From the NCBI RefSeq assembly GCF_001449115.1, contig NZ_LAIJ01000001.1, forward strand, positions 62,001 to 126,000: a stretch of 64,000 nucleotides of DNA, read 5' to 3'. The notes below the pieces were generated by a model, which saw only the letters and a program-made list of their open reading frames with translations, made no database searches and had not been told where the DNA came from. Source of the stretch: Occallatibacter gabretensis. GTDB lineage: Bacteria > Acidobacteriota > Terriglobia > Terriglobales > Acidobacteriaceae. The translations under genes and the position numbers were made by a program. Of the stretch, positions 35,816 through 44,120 are shown in pieces; positions within the stretch are counted from its first letter, which is position 1; the number at the start of each line of letters is the position of its first letter.

Positions 35816-36445
35816 ATGGGCACACCCCAGATCAACTCCGGCCGTAAGAAGCGCCATAGGGCGTTGCGTCTCTGTTTTTCTTTGCTGCTGATTATCCTGG
35901 TTGTAGCTGCTGTGTGGACCTGGTGGGTTTACTCGCAGATCGTCTACTTTGCGCACATGGATCAGGCGGCGCCCTCAGACGCGATTGTCGTCTTTGGTGC
36001 TGCAGAGTGGGACGGCAAACCCTCGCCGGTCCTTCGCGCGCGGCTGGACCACGCGCTGACACTCTACCGGCATGGCATTGCGCCGCTCATGATTACATTG
36101 GGCGGCGATGGCGGTGACCAGTATACGGAAGGCGGCGTTGGCCGCAATTACCTGATGAGCCAGGGTGTGCCGGAAGCGGCAATCATTGCAGAAACGCAGA
36201 GCCGCAACACATCGGAGTCGTCGCGCCGCGTGGCTGTGATTGCTCGAACGAACAATCTGCGGCGGCTGTTGATTGTGAGCGACAGCACGCATCTGTTTCG
36301 CATTCATGCGATATGCGCGGCCGATGGGTTGAATGTATTTACTTCACCACGTCCGCAGGCCGTTATTGCGGGCCGTCCGCGAGACTTCTACCGCTACGCG
36401 CACGAGATCATCGCGTATACGCTTTGGCGGATGCGGCTGGAATGA
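35816..36445 (+). CDS. YdcF/SanA-like DUF218 membrane protein
   Basis: 209 aa with one N-terminal transmembrane helix (LCFSLLLIILVVAAVWTWWV) and a periplasmic DUF218 domain: DAIVVFGAAEWDGKPSPVLRARLDHAL, MITLGGDGGDQYTEG, AETQSRNTSESSRRVAVI, VSDSTHLFRIHAICAADG. The ElyC/SanA/YdcF group influences envelope biogenesis. It follows the Sua5-like gene after only 12 bases. Mechanism unknown. Confidence 0.9.
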   Translation: MGTPQINSGRKKRHRALRLCFSLLLIILVVAAVWTWWVYSQIVYFAHMDQAAPSDAIVVFGAAEWDGKPSPVLRARLDHALTLYRHGIAPLMITLGGDGGDQYTEGGVGRNYLMSQGVPEAAIIAETQSRNTSESSRRVAVIARTNNLRRLLIVSDSTHLFRIHAICAADGLNVFTSPRPQAVIAGRPRDFYRYAHEIIAYTLWRMRLE

Positions 36446-36458
36446 TTTCTGGGTTATT

Positions 36459-36857
36459 TCAGGAGAGAAGCCGTGCCTTGTGGCCTTGTTTGGTAAGAAA
36501 CTTAACCGCGTCCTTGTCAAAGGAAATGAAAGTCTCCGCTCCGACCTGTCGTCCTTCAAAAGCAAGTATCCCATCTGCAAAATCGCCGCCTGCATAGAGC
36601 ATGGCCAGGCCTGCTTCAACGGCCGGGCGGCTTACAGCCACATTGTTGGCTTGAATTAGCTCTTCAATGGCGGCAGCGATTTCCGCTCTTTGAAACTTGT
36701 AGGCGCTTCGCAGCGCCCATGCGAACTCACAAAGACAGGGCAGGGAGACAGTGATCGAAGTCTCATTTTGTAGCAGTTCTGATGCTGCACGGAACTGTTT
36801 CAAATCATCGGGAACTGCTGCGCGCAGCAGCACATTCGTATCAACAGTAACTTTCAA
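36459..36857 (-). CDS. VapC-like PIN-domain toxin
   Basis: 132 aa PIN-domain ribonuclease. Conserved acidic residues are visible: D6 (TVDTNVL), E44 (LCEFAWAL), D92/D95 (GGDFADGIL) and D114 (ISFDKDA), forming the metal site. Its ATG overlaps the stop of the antitoxin gene by four bases (ATGA), the usual order for vapBC. Family members cleave tRNA or rRNA; the target is unknown. Confidence 0.92.
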   Translation of the reverse strand: MKVTVDTNVLLRAAVPDDLKQFRAASELLQNETSITVSLPCLCEFAWALRSAYKFQRAEIAAAIEELIQANNVAVSRPAVEAGLAMLYAGGDFADGILAFEGRQVGAETFISFDKDAVKFLTKQGHKARLLS

Positions 36858-37114
36858 TCGAATTTCACCTTGCCAGCCCAGCCGTCTGCGATGGCCTGGT
36901 TGATTTCTTCAATTGTGGCCTTCTTTCTGGTCTTACCTGAAAGAATGCCAATGAAGTTCTTGATGCTGCCGGATGGCTTGGACCTCGTCACCCTTAGGCT
37001 GCCATCACTCGCTTTCATCACTTCGATCTTTTCTCCGGGCGCAATCCCAAGGTGCTGCCGCAAATCCTTACTGATGGTCACCTGGCTCTTCGCGGTGAGC
37101 TTGAGGGTTGGCAT
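36854..37114 (-). CDS. AbrB/MazE-type antitoxin (VapB-like)
   Basis: 86 aa. The N-terminal half is a swapped-hairpin AbrB DNA-binding domain (LKLTAKSQVTISKDLRQHLGIAPGEKIEV), and the C-terminal helix (KATIEEINQAIADGWAGK) would wrap the toxin. AGGAGG lies six bases before the ATG. The module is transcribed antitoxin first, and probably represses itself through the palindrome at 37143-37162. Confidence 0.92.
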   Translation of the reverse strand: MPTLKLTAKSQVTISKDLRQHLGIAPGEKIEVMKASDGSLRVTRSKPSGSIKNFIGILSGKTRKKATIEEINQAIADGWAGKVKFD

Positions 37115-37142
37115 AGCGGCCTCCTAACGTGCTTATCTTATT

Positions 37143-37162
37143 GTAATGCAATTTTGCATTAC
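37143..37162. promoter_or_regulatory. Palindromic operator of the toxin-antitoxin module
   Basis: GTAATGCAA and TTGCATTAC (arms 37143-37151 and 37154-37162) form a perfect 9-bp inverted repeat with a TT spacer, 29 bases upstream of the antitoxin ATG. AbrB-type antitoxins autorepress from such palindromes over the promoter. The AT-rich stretch just downstream could hold the -10 box. Confidence 0.65.
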
Positions 37163-37183
37163 TTTGTAGCTCCACCTTTTCGC

Positions 37184-38089
37184 TTAAATCGCCACATTTC
37201 GCAACGTCCATAGAACGAAGATCACGGTCGAAATTGCCGCGCTTGCTGTCGAGAGAAAATTCACCGCGTCGTTATTGAGCCAGCCTTTGCGTTCCAGAGT
37301 TGCGCCGAGCAGGCTGTCGAAGATCAGCCCAAAGATGCCGCCTGCAGAGATCACACATCCGGTAACCAGATTGCCCTGTAGCACCCACACGCCAATCGTT
37401 CCTATGATGCAGGCGGCGAGCACACCTGCGAGCGTTCCCGAAGCACTGACGGCGCCATCTGTTCCCGGCTCAACGCGGCGGAATGTTGTGAGCATGAACG
37501 GCTGGCCGCCGAGCACCTGGCCGATTTCAGAGGAGACGGTATCGGCGGCGGCTTCGGCAAGGCTGGCGTAGGCTGCGAAGGTGAGCAGAACTCCGAAGAG
37601 GTTGTTATCAGGGCTGATCATCTTGCCGCCCGCCATCATCGATTGAGCGCCTGGGCTGCAGACCAGCGCTGCAAAGCCCAGATTCGCGCAGACCTGGGCC
37701 GAGACGCGGCCGCGTTTTTCTTCCGCTGTTCCAAGTTGTTCCTTGTACCTGCGCCCGACGCGCGTGGCCAGCGACGTAAGCACGAGCACCGCAAGCACTG
37801 GCACGATCGCCGTTTTCCACGGCTCGTACGGATACACAAAGGTTGAGAACATCATGCTTGCGCAGAGCAATGCGCCGGTTGCTGCCGCTGCCGGAGTGCC
37901 TGACCGTGACTTCCAGGCAGCGAGCCCAAGAAGCGCACTCAGCCCCAGGGCCCACATTGCCACGCGCGGCTCATGCAATGCCCAGAAGCGCGTCTCCCAT
38001 ACCGCACTTACCGCGATGGGCGCTATGACAATCGCAAGAATCAGCCTGGATTGCCATGCGAGCTTCTGTGGATCTGTTTTCGAGGTCAC
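37184..38089 (-). CDS. DUF92-family membrane protein
   Basis: 301 aa with about seven hydrophobic helices. The conserved DUF92 segments are AEAAADTVSSEIGQVLGGQPFML, RRVEPGTDGAVSASGTLAG and GLIFDSLLGATLERKGWLNNDAVNF. Relatives include plant VTE6 (phytyl-phosphate kinase); bacterial function is not established. GTG start at 38089 with no strong ribosome site. It is oriented divergently from the GH31 gene. Confidence 0.88.
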   Translation of the reverse strand: MTSKTDPQKLAWQSRLILAIVIAPIAVSAVWETRFWALHEPRVAMWALGLSALLGLAAWKSRSGTPAAAATGALLCASMMFSTFVYPYEPWKTAIVPVLAVLVLTSLATRVGRRYKEQLGTAEEKRGRVSAQVCANLGFAALVCSPGAQSMMAGGKMISPDNNLFGVLLTFAAYASLAEAAADTVSSEIGQVLGGQPFMLTTFRRVEPGTDGAVSASGTLAGVLAACIIGTIGVWVLQGNLVTGCVISAGGIFGLIFDSLLGATLERKGWLNNDAVNFLSTASAAISTVIFVLWTLRNVAI

Positions 38090-38174
38090 GCCTGTATGGT
38101 AGCCGACGGGTGAAACGGTTTACACTCGCTTGGCCAGCAATTTCCATCCTGTTGCACCACCGTGCGGAGTTTTA

Positions 38175-40538
38175 ATGAAAAGGTTTGCAAGTGCAGTCTG
38201 TCTGCCTGCTGTTCTGGTTTCTCTCTCCGCAGTCTCTGCGGCGCAAACCGCGGAGCCGCGCGCCGTCCTGAACAGTCCGGGCGAGACGATTGTTCTTGAG
38301 CCCTATGCACCGAATATTCTGCGCGTGACCATCAGCAAGGATGACGCAGCCGCCAAGGGCGCGCCCGGCTACGGCGTTGTAGGCAAGGCCGATGCGACCG
38401 GCTGGGCGCTGAAACAGACAGCCGCTGAAGACGAGTACCGCTCCGCCCGGCTCGTGGTCACTGTGCATCGCCCACATCCCAATCCGAATGCCAAGCCTGG
38501 CCGCCTGCCGGACACGGCGAAATACTTTTCCGGCTCCGCGCCGTGGGCAAATGTTTCTGTAAAAACGCCTGACGGTAAAACCATCCTGGACATGGTGGGC
38601 TGGGAGCAGGCCGACTACAACCACAAGGACGGCACGGCGCAGCTTGCCAACGACCGCAGGCCGAGCGACGGCCCCAGCTACGTTGTGGGCGCAACATTCC
38701 GCTCCCCCAATGACGAGCATTACTACGGCCTCGGGCAAAATCAGGAGGGTTTCCTCGATCATCGCGGCCATCCGGTGCGCTGCTGGCACGACTACAACTC
38801 CCCGGCCGGCCCAAGCTCCTGCGTGCCCTTTGCCATTACGAACAAGGGTTACGGCCTGCTGTGGGATAACCCCGCCAAGACCACAATCATTCCCGGCTTC
38901 AACGAGGTCACGCGCTGGCAATCCGAATCCGGCAGCCGCGTTTCGTACTTCGTCATTGCCGGCGATACCGCGGATGAGATTTACGCGGGCGTCAAGCTGC
39001 TGACCGGTCCCACGCCGATGCTGCCCAAGGCTGCGTATGGCTATATCCAGTGCAAGCAGCGCTATTCCAGTCAGGATGAAATTCTGGCGGTTGCCAAAGG
39101 CTATCGCGATCGCAAGCTGCCCGCGGATGTGATGGTCGTTGACTGGTTTTATTACACTAAGATGGGCCAGTTCGATATGGATCCCAAAGCGTGGCCGGAC
39201 CCCAAGGCGATGAACGACCAGCTGCACAAGATGGGCTTTGAGACGATGATCTCCGTCTGGCCGCGTTTTGTGAAAGAAGATCGCTACTACGATCAGATCC
39301 TGAAGAATGGCTGGTTTGAGTCGCTGGCAGATGGCACGCCGGAGGACGGCCTGCCTTACGACAAAGCCGGTTCGGACATTGACACCACAAACCCTGATGC
39401 GGCGAAGTTCTTCTGGCAGATCTCGCGCGACAACATCCTTTCGCTGGGCTTTGATTCGCTTTGGGCTGACGAGACGGAGCCCGACCTGGCTCCGAACGGC
39501 GCTTTCTACCATGTTGGTCCCGGCACGGAGTTCTTCAACGTTTATCCGTACTTCCATACCAAGGCGCTGTATGACGGCTTCCGAGCCGATCTGCCGCAGA
39601 GGCGCGCGCTGGTTCTCTCCCGCGATGCCTATCTTGGCGCGCAGTCGAACGGAACCATCTTCTGGTCCAGCGACATTTTCGGCACCTGGGACACGCTCAA
39701 GCGCCAGATACCTACCGGCCTCGATTTCACGGCATCCGGTTTCGCATACTGGTCCAATGACACAGGAGGCTGGCAGTATCTGCCGCAAGTTCACAAGTCG
39801 GAACATCCGCCGCTGCTTGACCCCTCAGACGCGCGTGATGTGGTGGGACACAACGACGACTATCCGGAGCTCTACACGCGCTGGTTTCAGTACGCCACCT
39901 TCCTGCCGATCATGCGCACGCACGGCAGCCGCAAGGCCAACGAGGTCTGGTCCTACGGCAAACAAGCTGAGCCGATCCTGATCAAGTACCTGAAGCTCCG
40001 CTATGAGCTTCTGCCATATATCTACTCGCTCGGTTACAAAACGTGGACTACCGGCGCTCCCTTCATGCGTGCGCTGCCGCTCGATTTTCCGAACGACCCC
40101 AAGGTAGCCGATCTCCGCGATGAATATATGTTCGGGCCGGCGTTCCTGGTGGCTCCGGTCACGGACCAGGGCGCGACGAGCCGCCAGGTTTACCTGCCGG
40201 CAGGAGCGGACTGGTACAACTACTGGACAAATGAGCGCGTCCATGGCGGACAGACCATCACTGTGAACGCCCCGATTGACACCATTCCACTGTTCGTCCG
40301 TGCGGGGTCGATTCTGCCCCTCGGCTCGCCTGTTGAAAACACCAAAGAGCAGCAGGCGATTGCGAAGATCAAGGTCTATCCCGGTGCTGACGCGGAGTTC
40401 ACGCTGTTTAATGACGACGGAACCACCTACGGCTACGAGCAGGGGAAGGGCGTTCTTACGCACCTGCGCTGGAATGACTCCGCCCGCAAGCTGTCTGGAG
40501 CCCCCGGCGCAGTAGCCGTGGAAATCGTAGGCCGATGA
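38175..40538 (+). CDS. GH31 alpha-glycosidase (alpha-glucosidase/xylosidase-like), exported
   Basis: 787 aa with a signal peptide (MKRFASAVCLPAVLVSLSAVSAAQ). The ATG at 38175 follows GGAG seven bases upstream; a longer reading adds residues before the signal. An N-terminal beta domain (about 25-240) precedes the (beta/alpha)8 barrel: nucleophile D432 in WADETEP and acid/base D500 in FWSSDIFGTW, then YWSNDTGGW, MRTHGSRK. C-terminal beta domains with FTLFNDDGTTYGYEQGKG follow. GH31 enzymes release alpha-linked glucose or xylose from non-reducing ends. The Trp-Ala-Asp-Glu-Thr-Glu form of the motif is typical of a family subgroup often called alpha-xylosidase, but substrate is not certain. Confidence 0.93.
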   Translation: MKRFASAVCLPAVLVSLSAVSAAQTAEPRAVLNSPGETIVLEPYAPNILRVTISKDDAAAKGAPGYGVVGKADATGWALKQTAAEDEYRSARLVVTVHRPHPNPNAKPGRLPDTAKYFSGSAPWANVSVKTPDGKTILDMVGWEQADYNHKDGTAQLANDRRPSDGPSYVVGATFRSPNDEHYYGLGQNQEGFLDHRGHPVRCWHDYNSPAGPSSCVPFAITNKGYGLLWDNPAKTTIIPGFNEVTRWQSESGSRVSYFVIAGDTADEIYAGVKLLTGPTPMLPKAAYGYIQCKQRYSSQDEILAVAKGYRDRKLPADVMVVDWFYYTKMGQFDMDPKAWPDPKAMNDQLHKMGFETMISVWPRFVKEDRYYDQILKNGWFESLADGTPEDGLPYDKAGSDIDTTNPDAAKFFWQISRDNILSLGFDSLWADETEPDLAPNGAFYHVGPGTEFFNVYPYFHTKALYDGFRADLPQRRALVLSRDAYLGAQSNGTIFWSSDIFGTWDTLKRQIPTGLDFTASGFAYWSNDTGGWQYLPQVHKSEHPPLLDPSDARDVVGHNDDYPELYTRWFQYATFLPIMRTHGSRKANEVWSYGKQAEPILIKYLKLRYELLPYIYSLGYKTWTTGAPFMRALPLDFPNDPKVADLRDEYMFGPAFLVAPVTDQGATSRQVYLPAGADWYNYWTNERVHGGQTITVNAPIDTIPLFVRAGSILPLGSPVENTKEQQAIAKIKVYPGADAEFTLFNDDGTTYGYEQGKGVLTHLRWNDSARKLSGAPGAVAVEIVGR

Positions 40539-40547
40539 GTGCCTGCC

Positions 40548-40577
40548 AAGCGCCGCTCGTCACACGGACGGCGCTTT
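40548..40577 (+). terminator. Candidate terminator after GH31 gene
   Basis: AAGCGCCG at 40548-40555 pairs with CGGCGCTT at 40569-40576 across a 13-base loop; only a short T run follows, so strength is uncertain. Confidence 0.45.
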
Positions 40578-40698
40578 GGTGCGTCTAAGCATTGGCCGAT
40601 GTACCCATGGCATCCCTGTTGCCGGGCACGATTCCACCCGTCCCGCACCCCCATTTGCCTCATTTACAATGACGAAGTAAGCAGGAACGAAAATACGA

Positions 40699-42273
40699 AT
40701 GAGTCTTTTTTGTATGTCTTTTAAGCGGAAGATTGCCCTTGCAGGTGCGGCTTTTGTGTCGGCGTTTCTGGCCGGATGCGGCGCGGGGTATCGTCCCGTA
40801 GTTACGCCCACCAACCCAAGCGGCCCGCCAGCGCAGCCCGCTGCATATGCCACAGTTATTTCATCACCCTCCCTCACCTCCGCGGGAGTGGTCAACGTGG
40901 TGGATTACGCGGGTGACACAGTGCTCGCGCAGGCTCCGATTGGGCCCGGTCCGATCGCGTTCACTCTGGATCAGACGGGTGTGAATGGCTTTACCTTTAA
41001 CAGCGACGGCACCGTCAGCGACTTTCCCGCCAACTCGACTCTCCAGGCGAACAAGGTGGTTCTTACCACTCTTCCAGCCGGCGCACAGCCCTTTGGATTC
41101 ATGGCGCCAACCGCTCAGCTCTGGACAACGGACCTGACCTCGAACGACGTGGATATCTTCACTGGAGCGCAACCGGCCATCTTTAAGATCGCCATTCCTG
41201 TCGATCCCACGCCGATCATGGTGATTGGGCCTACCTCTTCATCGCAGCGCAACTACGCCATTACGCAGGGCGCGGTGGCAAGCTCCACGGCCTGCAATAA
41301 CTCCCCATCTACGGGTCCCATGGGCGTTGCCGATGCCATCGAAACGGCCAGTGACACCATCTCCGTCAAGCTGCCTTTGGGCAAATGCCCGGTTTACGCC
41401 GTGCAAACGCCGGATTCGCAGCGTGTTTATGTGTTGAACCGTGGCGATGACACCATTACCGTCATCAACAGCCAGACCAACACGCTAGATAATCAGTGCC
41501 CGCCGCCGACTGGCTGCCTGAACAAGAGTGGGCAGCTATACTTCTCGCATCCCACGCTGCCGGTGTCGACCACCGCTGTTTCCGCCACAGGCATCACGCC
41601 GCCTAACGGTACGGCGGGCATGCCTGCTGTTGCCGAGCCGGTTTATGCCGAATACAACCTGGCCACTCAGCAGCTTGTAATTGCCGATTATGCTGGCGGC
41701 ACCATCACCATCATTGATGTGAGCCTGGACTCCTACGGCAACGACAGTCCGACTTTCGGAACCACATACACCGTCAAGGTGGGCAACGGTGTAACGCCCA
41801 ACCCTACCACGGTCACAGTTCTCTATGACGGCAGCCGCGCTTATACGGCCAATCAGAACGATGACTCGACCCTCAACGGCTCGGGGAACGGCACGGTGAC
41901 TATCGTCAATGTCTCCAGTCACACGGTGGAGAAGACACTTCAGGTCAACGGCCACCCGCGCACGGTGGTTTCTACGCAGAATTCGCAGTACGGAAAGGTC
42001 TACGTTGCCTCTCCGGACAGCCCGTATCTCACCATTATCCGTACGGACCAGGACATTGTGGACACAACGGTACTGGTGCAGGGCAATGTTGTGGATGTGC
42101 GTGTCTCCTCGCAGAACGGCAGCGCGGGTAACTCCAACAACACCAGCCGACAGCCGGGATACGGTGTGCCGTGCAATCTATCGGCGCAGCAGTATGCTAC
42201 GGCTGGAGTTACGCCCGGCTCGTTGTTGCAATGCGAGGCGCAGTCAATCTCAGCGTTGACGACATTGCCGTAG
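40699..42273 (+). CDS. Beta-propeller (YncE-like) lipoprotein
   Basis: 524 aa. A signal with lipobox FLAGC (Cys near residue 27) places it in the envelope. The body shows repeats of 7-bladed propeller strands of the YncE/NHL kind: RVYVLNRGDDTITVINSQTN, QQLVIADYAGGTITIIDVS, AYTANQNDD...TVTIVNVSSHTVEKTLQVNGHPRTV, GKVYVASPDSPYLTIIRTD. Such proteins bind partners or DNA/ligands outside the membrane; function here is unknown. Start at the first ATG (40699) is uncertain; 40714 is an alternative. A strong terminator follows. Confidence 0.82.
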   Translation: MSLFCMSFKRKIALAGAAFVSAFLAGCGAGYRPVVTPTNPSGPPAQPAAYATVISSPSLTSAGVVNVVDYAGDTVLAQAPIGPGPIAFTLDQTGVNGFTFNSDGTVSDFPANSTLQANKVVLTTLPAGAQPFGFMAPTAQLWTTDLTSNDVDIFTGAQPAIFKIAIPVDPTPIMVIGPTSSSQRNYAITQGAVASSTACNNSPSTGPMGVADAIETASDTISVKLPLGKCPVYAVQTPDSQRVYVLNRGDDTITVINSQTNTLDNQCPPPTGCLNKSGQLYFSHPTLPVSTTAVSATGITPPNGTAGMPAVAEPVYAEYNLATQQLVIADYAGGTITIIDVSLDSYGNDSPTFGTTYTVKVGNGVTPNPTTVTVLYDGSRAYTANQNDDSTLNGSGNGTVTIVNVSSHTVEKTLQVNGHPRTVVSTQNSQYGKVYVASPDSPYLTIIRTDQDIVDTTVLVQGNVVDVRVSSQNGSAGNSNNTSRQPGYGVPCNLSAQQYATAGVTPGSLLQCEAQSISALTTLP

Positions 42274-42292
42274 CCTGATCCGGTTTTACGCT

Positions 42293-42330
42293 GAAGGCCA
42301 TTTCCGGTTCGGAAATGGCCTTCTTCTTTT
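42293..42330 (+). terminator. Strong intrinsic terminator
   Basis: A perfect 14-bp stem (42293-42306 with 42310-42323, loop GTT) followed by TTCTTTT, 20 bases after the propeller gene stop and before tlyA. Confidence 0.9.
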
Positions 42331-42348
42331 GCGAGATAAAGTAAAGAC

Positions 42349-43101
42349 ATGGCTGCCCTAGCCAAAGCACGTATAGATACATTGCTTGTGGAGCGCGGGC
42401 TCGCGCAAAGCCGCGAGCGTGCCCGCGCGCTTATCCTTGCCGGCCGTGTTCTCGTCAACGAGCAGAAGATCGATAAGCCCGGCGCATCGGTTTCCGCCGA
42501 TGCTGCGTTGCGCCTTCTCGGTAACGATCAGCCCTACGTCAGCCGCGGGGGACTCAAGCTGGCCGGCGCCATCCACGCATGGAAGATCGATGTGGCAGAC
42601 CGCATCTGTCTCGACGTGGGAGCCTCGACCGGTGGCTTTACGGATTGTCTTCTGCAGCACGGCGCGGTACAGGTCACAGCCGTTGACACAGGCTTCGGCC
42701 AGATCGCCATGCAGCTCCGCAACGATCCTCGCGTCCGGCTGATGGAGCGCACCAATGCGCGCCTGCTTGAACCACGCTCGCTTATGATCGAACCTTTTCC
42801 CACGCTACTCGTCATGGATGTTTCCTTTATCTCGGCCACTCTGGTTCTGCCGGCCGTTCTTGCGGCCGCGCCATCTCTTATCGAGGCAGTCATCCTGGTC
42901 AAGCCGCAGTTTGAGGCGGGCCGTGAACATGTGGGCAAAGGCGGCATCGTTCGTGATCCTGCTGCCCATCAGCTTGCTGTCAGCCGTGTGGCGCAGTGCG
43001 TTCGCGAGCAGGACGGGGAAGTCGCCGCAGTGATCGAATCGCCTATCACCGGAGCAGAGGGCAACGTGGAGTTTCTGCTGCATGCGCGGTTCAGCGCTTG
43101 A
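42349..43101 (+). CDS. tlyA: TlyA-family rRNA 2'-O-methyltransferase
   Basis: 250 aa with an N-terminal S4 RNA-binding domain (ARIDTLLVERGLAQSRERARALILAGRVLVN) and a C-terminal FtsJ-like methyltransferase fold: CLDVGASTGGFTDCLLQ (SAM loop), VTAVDTGFGQ, LVMDVSFISATLVLP, ILVKPQFEAGRE. TlyA methylates ribosomal RNA cytidines in mycobacteria; the conserved K-D-K-E-like order is visible in part. Named haemolysin in older databases. It follows the terminator, so it starts a new unit. Confidence 0.92.
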   Translation: MAALAKARIDTLLVERGLAQSRERARALILAGRVLVNEQKIDKPGASVSADAALRLLGNDQPYVSRGGLKLAGAIHAWKIDVADRICLDVGASTGGFTDCLLQHGAVQVTAVDTGFGQIAMQLRNDPRVRLMERTNARLLEPRSLMIEPFPTLLVMDVSFISATLVLPAVLAAAPSLIEAVILVKPQFEAGREHVGKGGIVRDPAAHQLAVSRVAQCVREQDGEVAAVIESPITGAEGNVEFLLHARFSA

Positions 43102-43129
43102 TTCAGCAGCCATTTATACTGACAGTCAT

Positions 43130-44104
43130 ATGTCTTATCTTCTAACCGGAGCGGCTGGCTTTATTGGCTTCCATGTCTGTCAGCGCCTGCTTCAGCGCGG
43201 TGAAGCCGTTATCGGGGTCGATAATGTCAATGACTACTACGACCCATCCCTGAAGGAAGCGCGTTTGGCGCAGTTGTCCGGCAAGCCGGGCTTTCAGTTC
43301 TATCGCACTGATATTGCCGATCACCATGCCGTGGAGGATCTGGCTGCGCGCCATCCTGAAATTACGCACATCATTCATCTGGCCGCGCAGGCCGGCGTCC
43401 GTTATTCGCTGGTCAATCCCTATGCCTATACGCATTCGAACATCGATGGCCAGATTGCGATGCTGGAGATGGCTCGGCATCTCAAGGGCTGCGAGCACTT
43501 TGTCTACGCCAGCTCATCGTCGGTTTACGGAGCGAACAAGAAGCTTCCCTTCGCGGTGGAAGATCGCGTCGATAACCCGGTTTCGCTTTACGCCGCTACC
43601 AAAAAAGCCTGTGAGCTGATGGCGCATTCCTACAGCCATCTCTACTCGATTCCGACCACGGGGCTGCGATTCTTCACTGTTTACGGACCATGGGGAAGGC
43701 CGGATATGTCCGCTTTTCTGTTTGTGAAGGCTATTCTGGCGGGCAAACCGATCAGCGTATTCAACAACGGTGACATGCGCCGCGATTTCACCTATATCGA
43801 CGACATTGTCAGTGGCATTGTTGCCGTATCCGATCACATTCCAGGCGGAGATGGCCCGCCGTATCGGGTGTATAACATCGGCAATCATCGGTCAGAGCCG
43901 CTGATGCGGATGATCGGCCTGATCGAGGAGTCGCTCGGTAAGAAGGCTGAGATCGTCTTTGAGCCAATGCAGCCCGGCGATGTGAAGGAAACATTTGCAG
44001 ACATTGAAGCACTGCGCAGCGACGTGGGTTTTGAGCCGTCTACGGCCATCGATGAAGGAATTCCGAAATTTGTTCGCTGGTATCGCGAGTTTTATGGCGT
44101 ATAA
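43130..44104 (+). CDS. NAD-dependent epimerase (UDP-glucuronate 4-epimerase-like)
   Basis: 324 aa extended SDR. Cofactor loop TGAAGFIGFHV, then GVDNVNDYYDPSLKEARL, catalytic region SSSVYGANKKLPF and YAATK, then TTGLRFFTVYGPWGRPDM, YIDDIV and YNIGNHRSEPL match UDP-glucuronate 4-epimerases (UDP-GlcA to UDP-GalA) better than GalE. The ATG at 43130 is used; an earlier frame start overlaps tlyA. It is followed 16 bases later by the HAD-UbiA gene. Confidence 0.9.
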   Translation: MSYLLTGAAGFIGFHVCQRLLQRGEAVIGVDNVNDYYDPSLKEARLAQLSGKPGFQFYRTDIADHHAVEDLAARHPEITHIIHLAAQAGVRYSLVNPYAYTHSNIDGQIAMLEMARHLKGCEHFVYASSSSVYGANKKLPFAVEDRVDNPVSLYAATKKACELMAHSYSHLYSIPTTGLRFFTVYGPWGRPDMSAFLFVKAILAGKPISVFNNGDMRRDFTYIDDIVSGIVAVSDHIPGGDGPPYRVYNIGNHRSEPLMRMIGLIEESLGKKAEIVFEPMQPGDVKETFADIEALRSDVGFEPSTAIDEGIPKFVRWYREFYGV

Positions 44105-44120
44105 GCGGGTCTGAATCCAT

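Noticed and set aside
36313..36659. Plus-strand open frames over the toxin gene
   Set aside because: They overlap the end of the YdcF-like gene and the PIN-domain gene in unrelated frames and show no motif.
38172..39806. A 544-codon open frame on the minus strand
   Set aside because: It runs opposite to the GH31 glycosidase, whose catalytic residues and signal peptide are clear. Long antisense frames are common in GC-rich genes.
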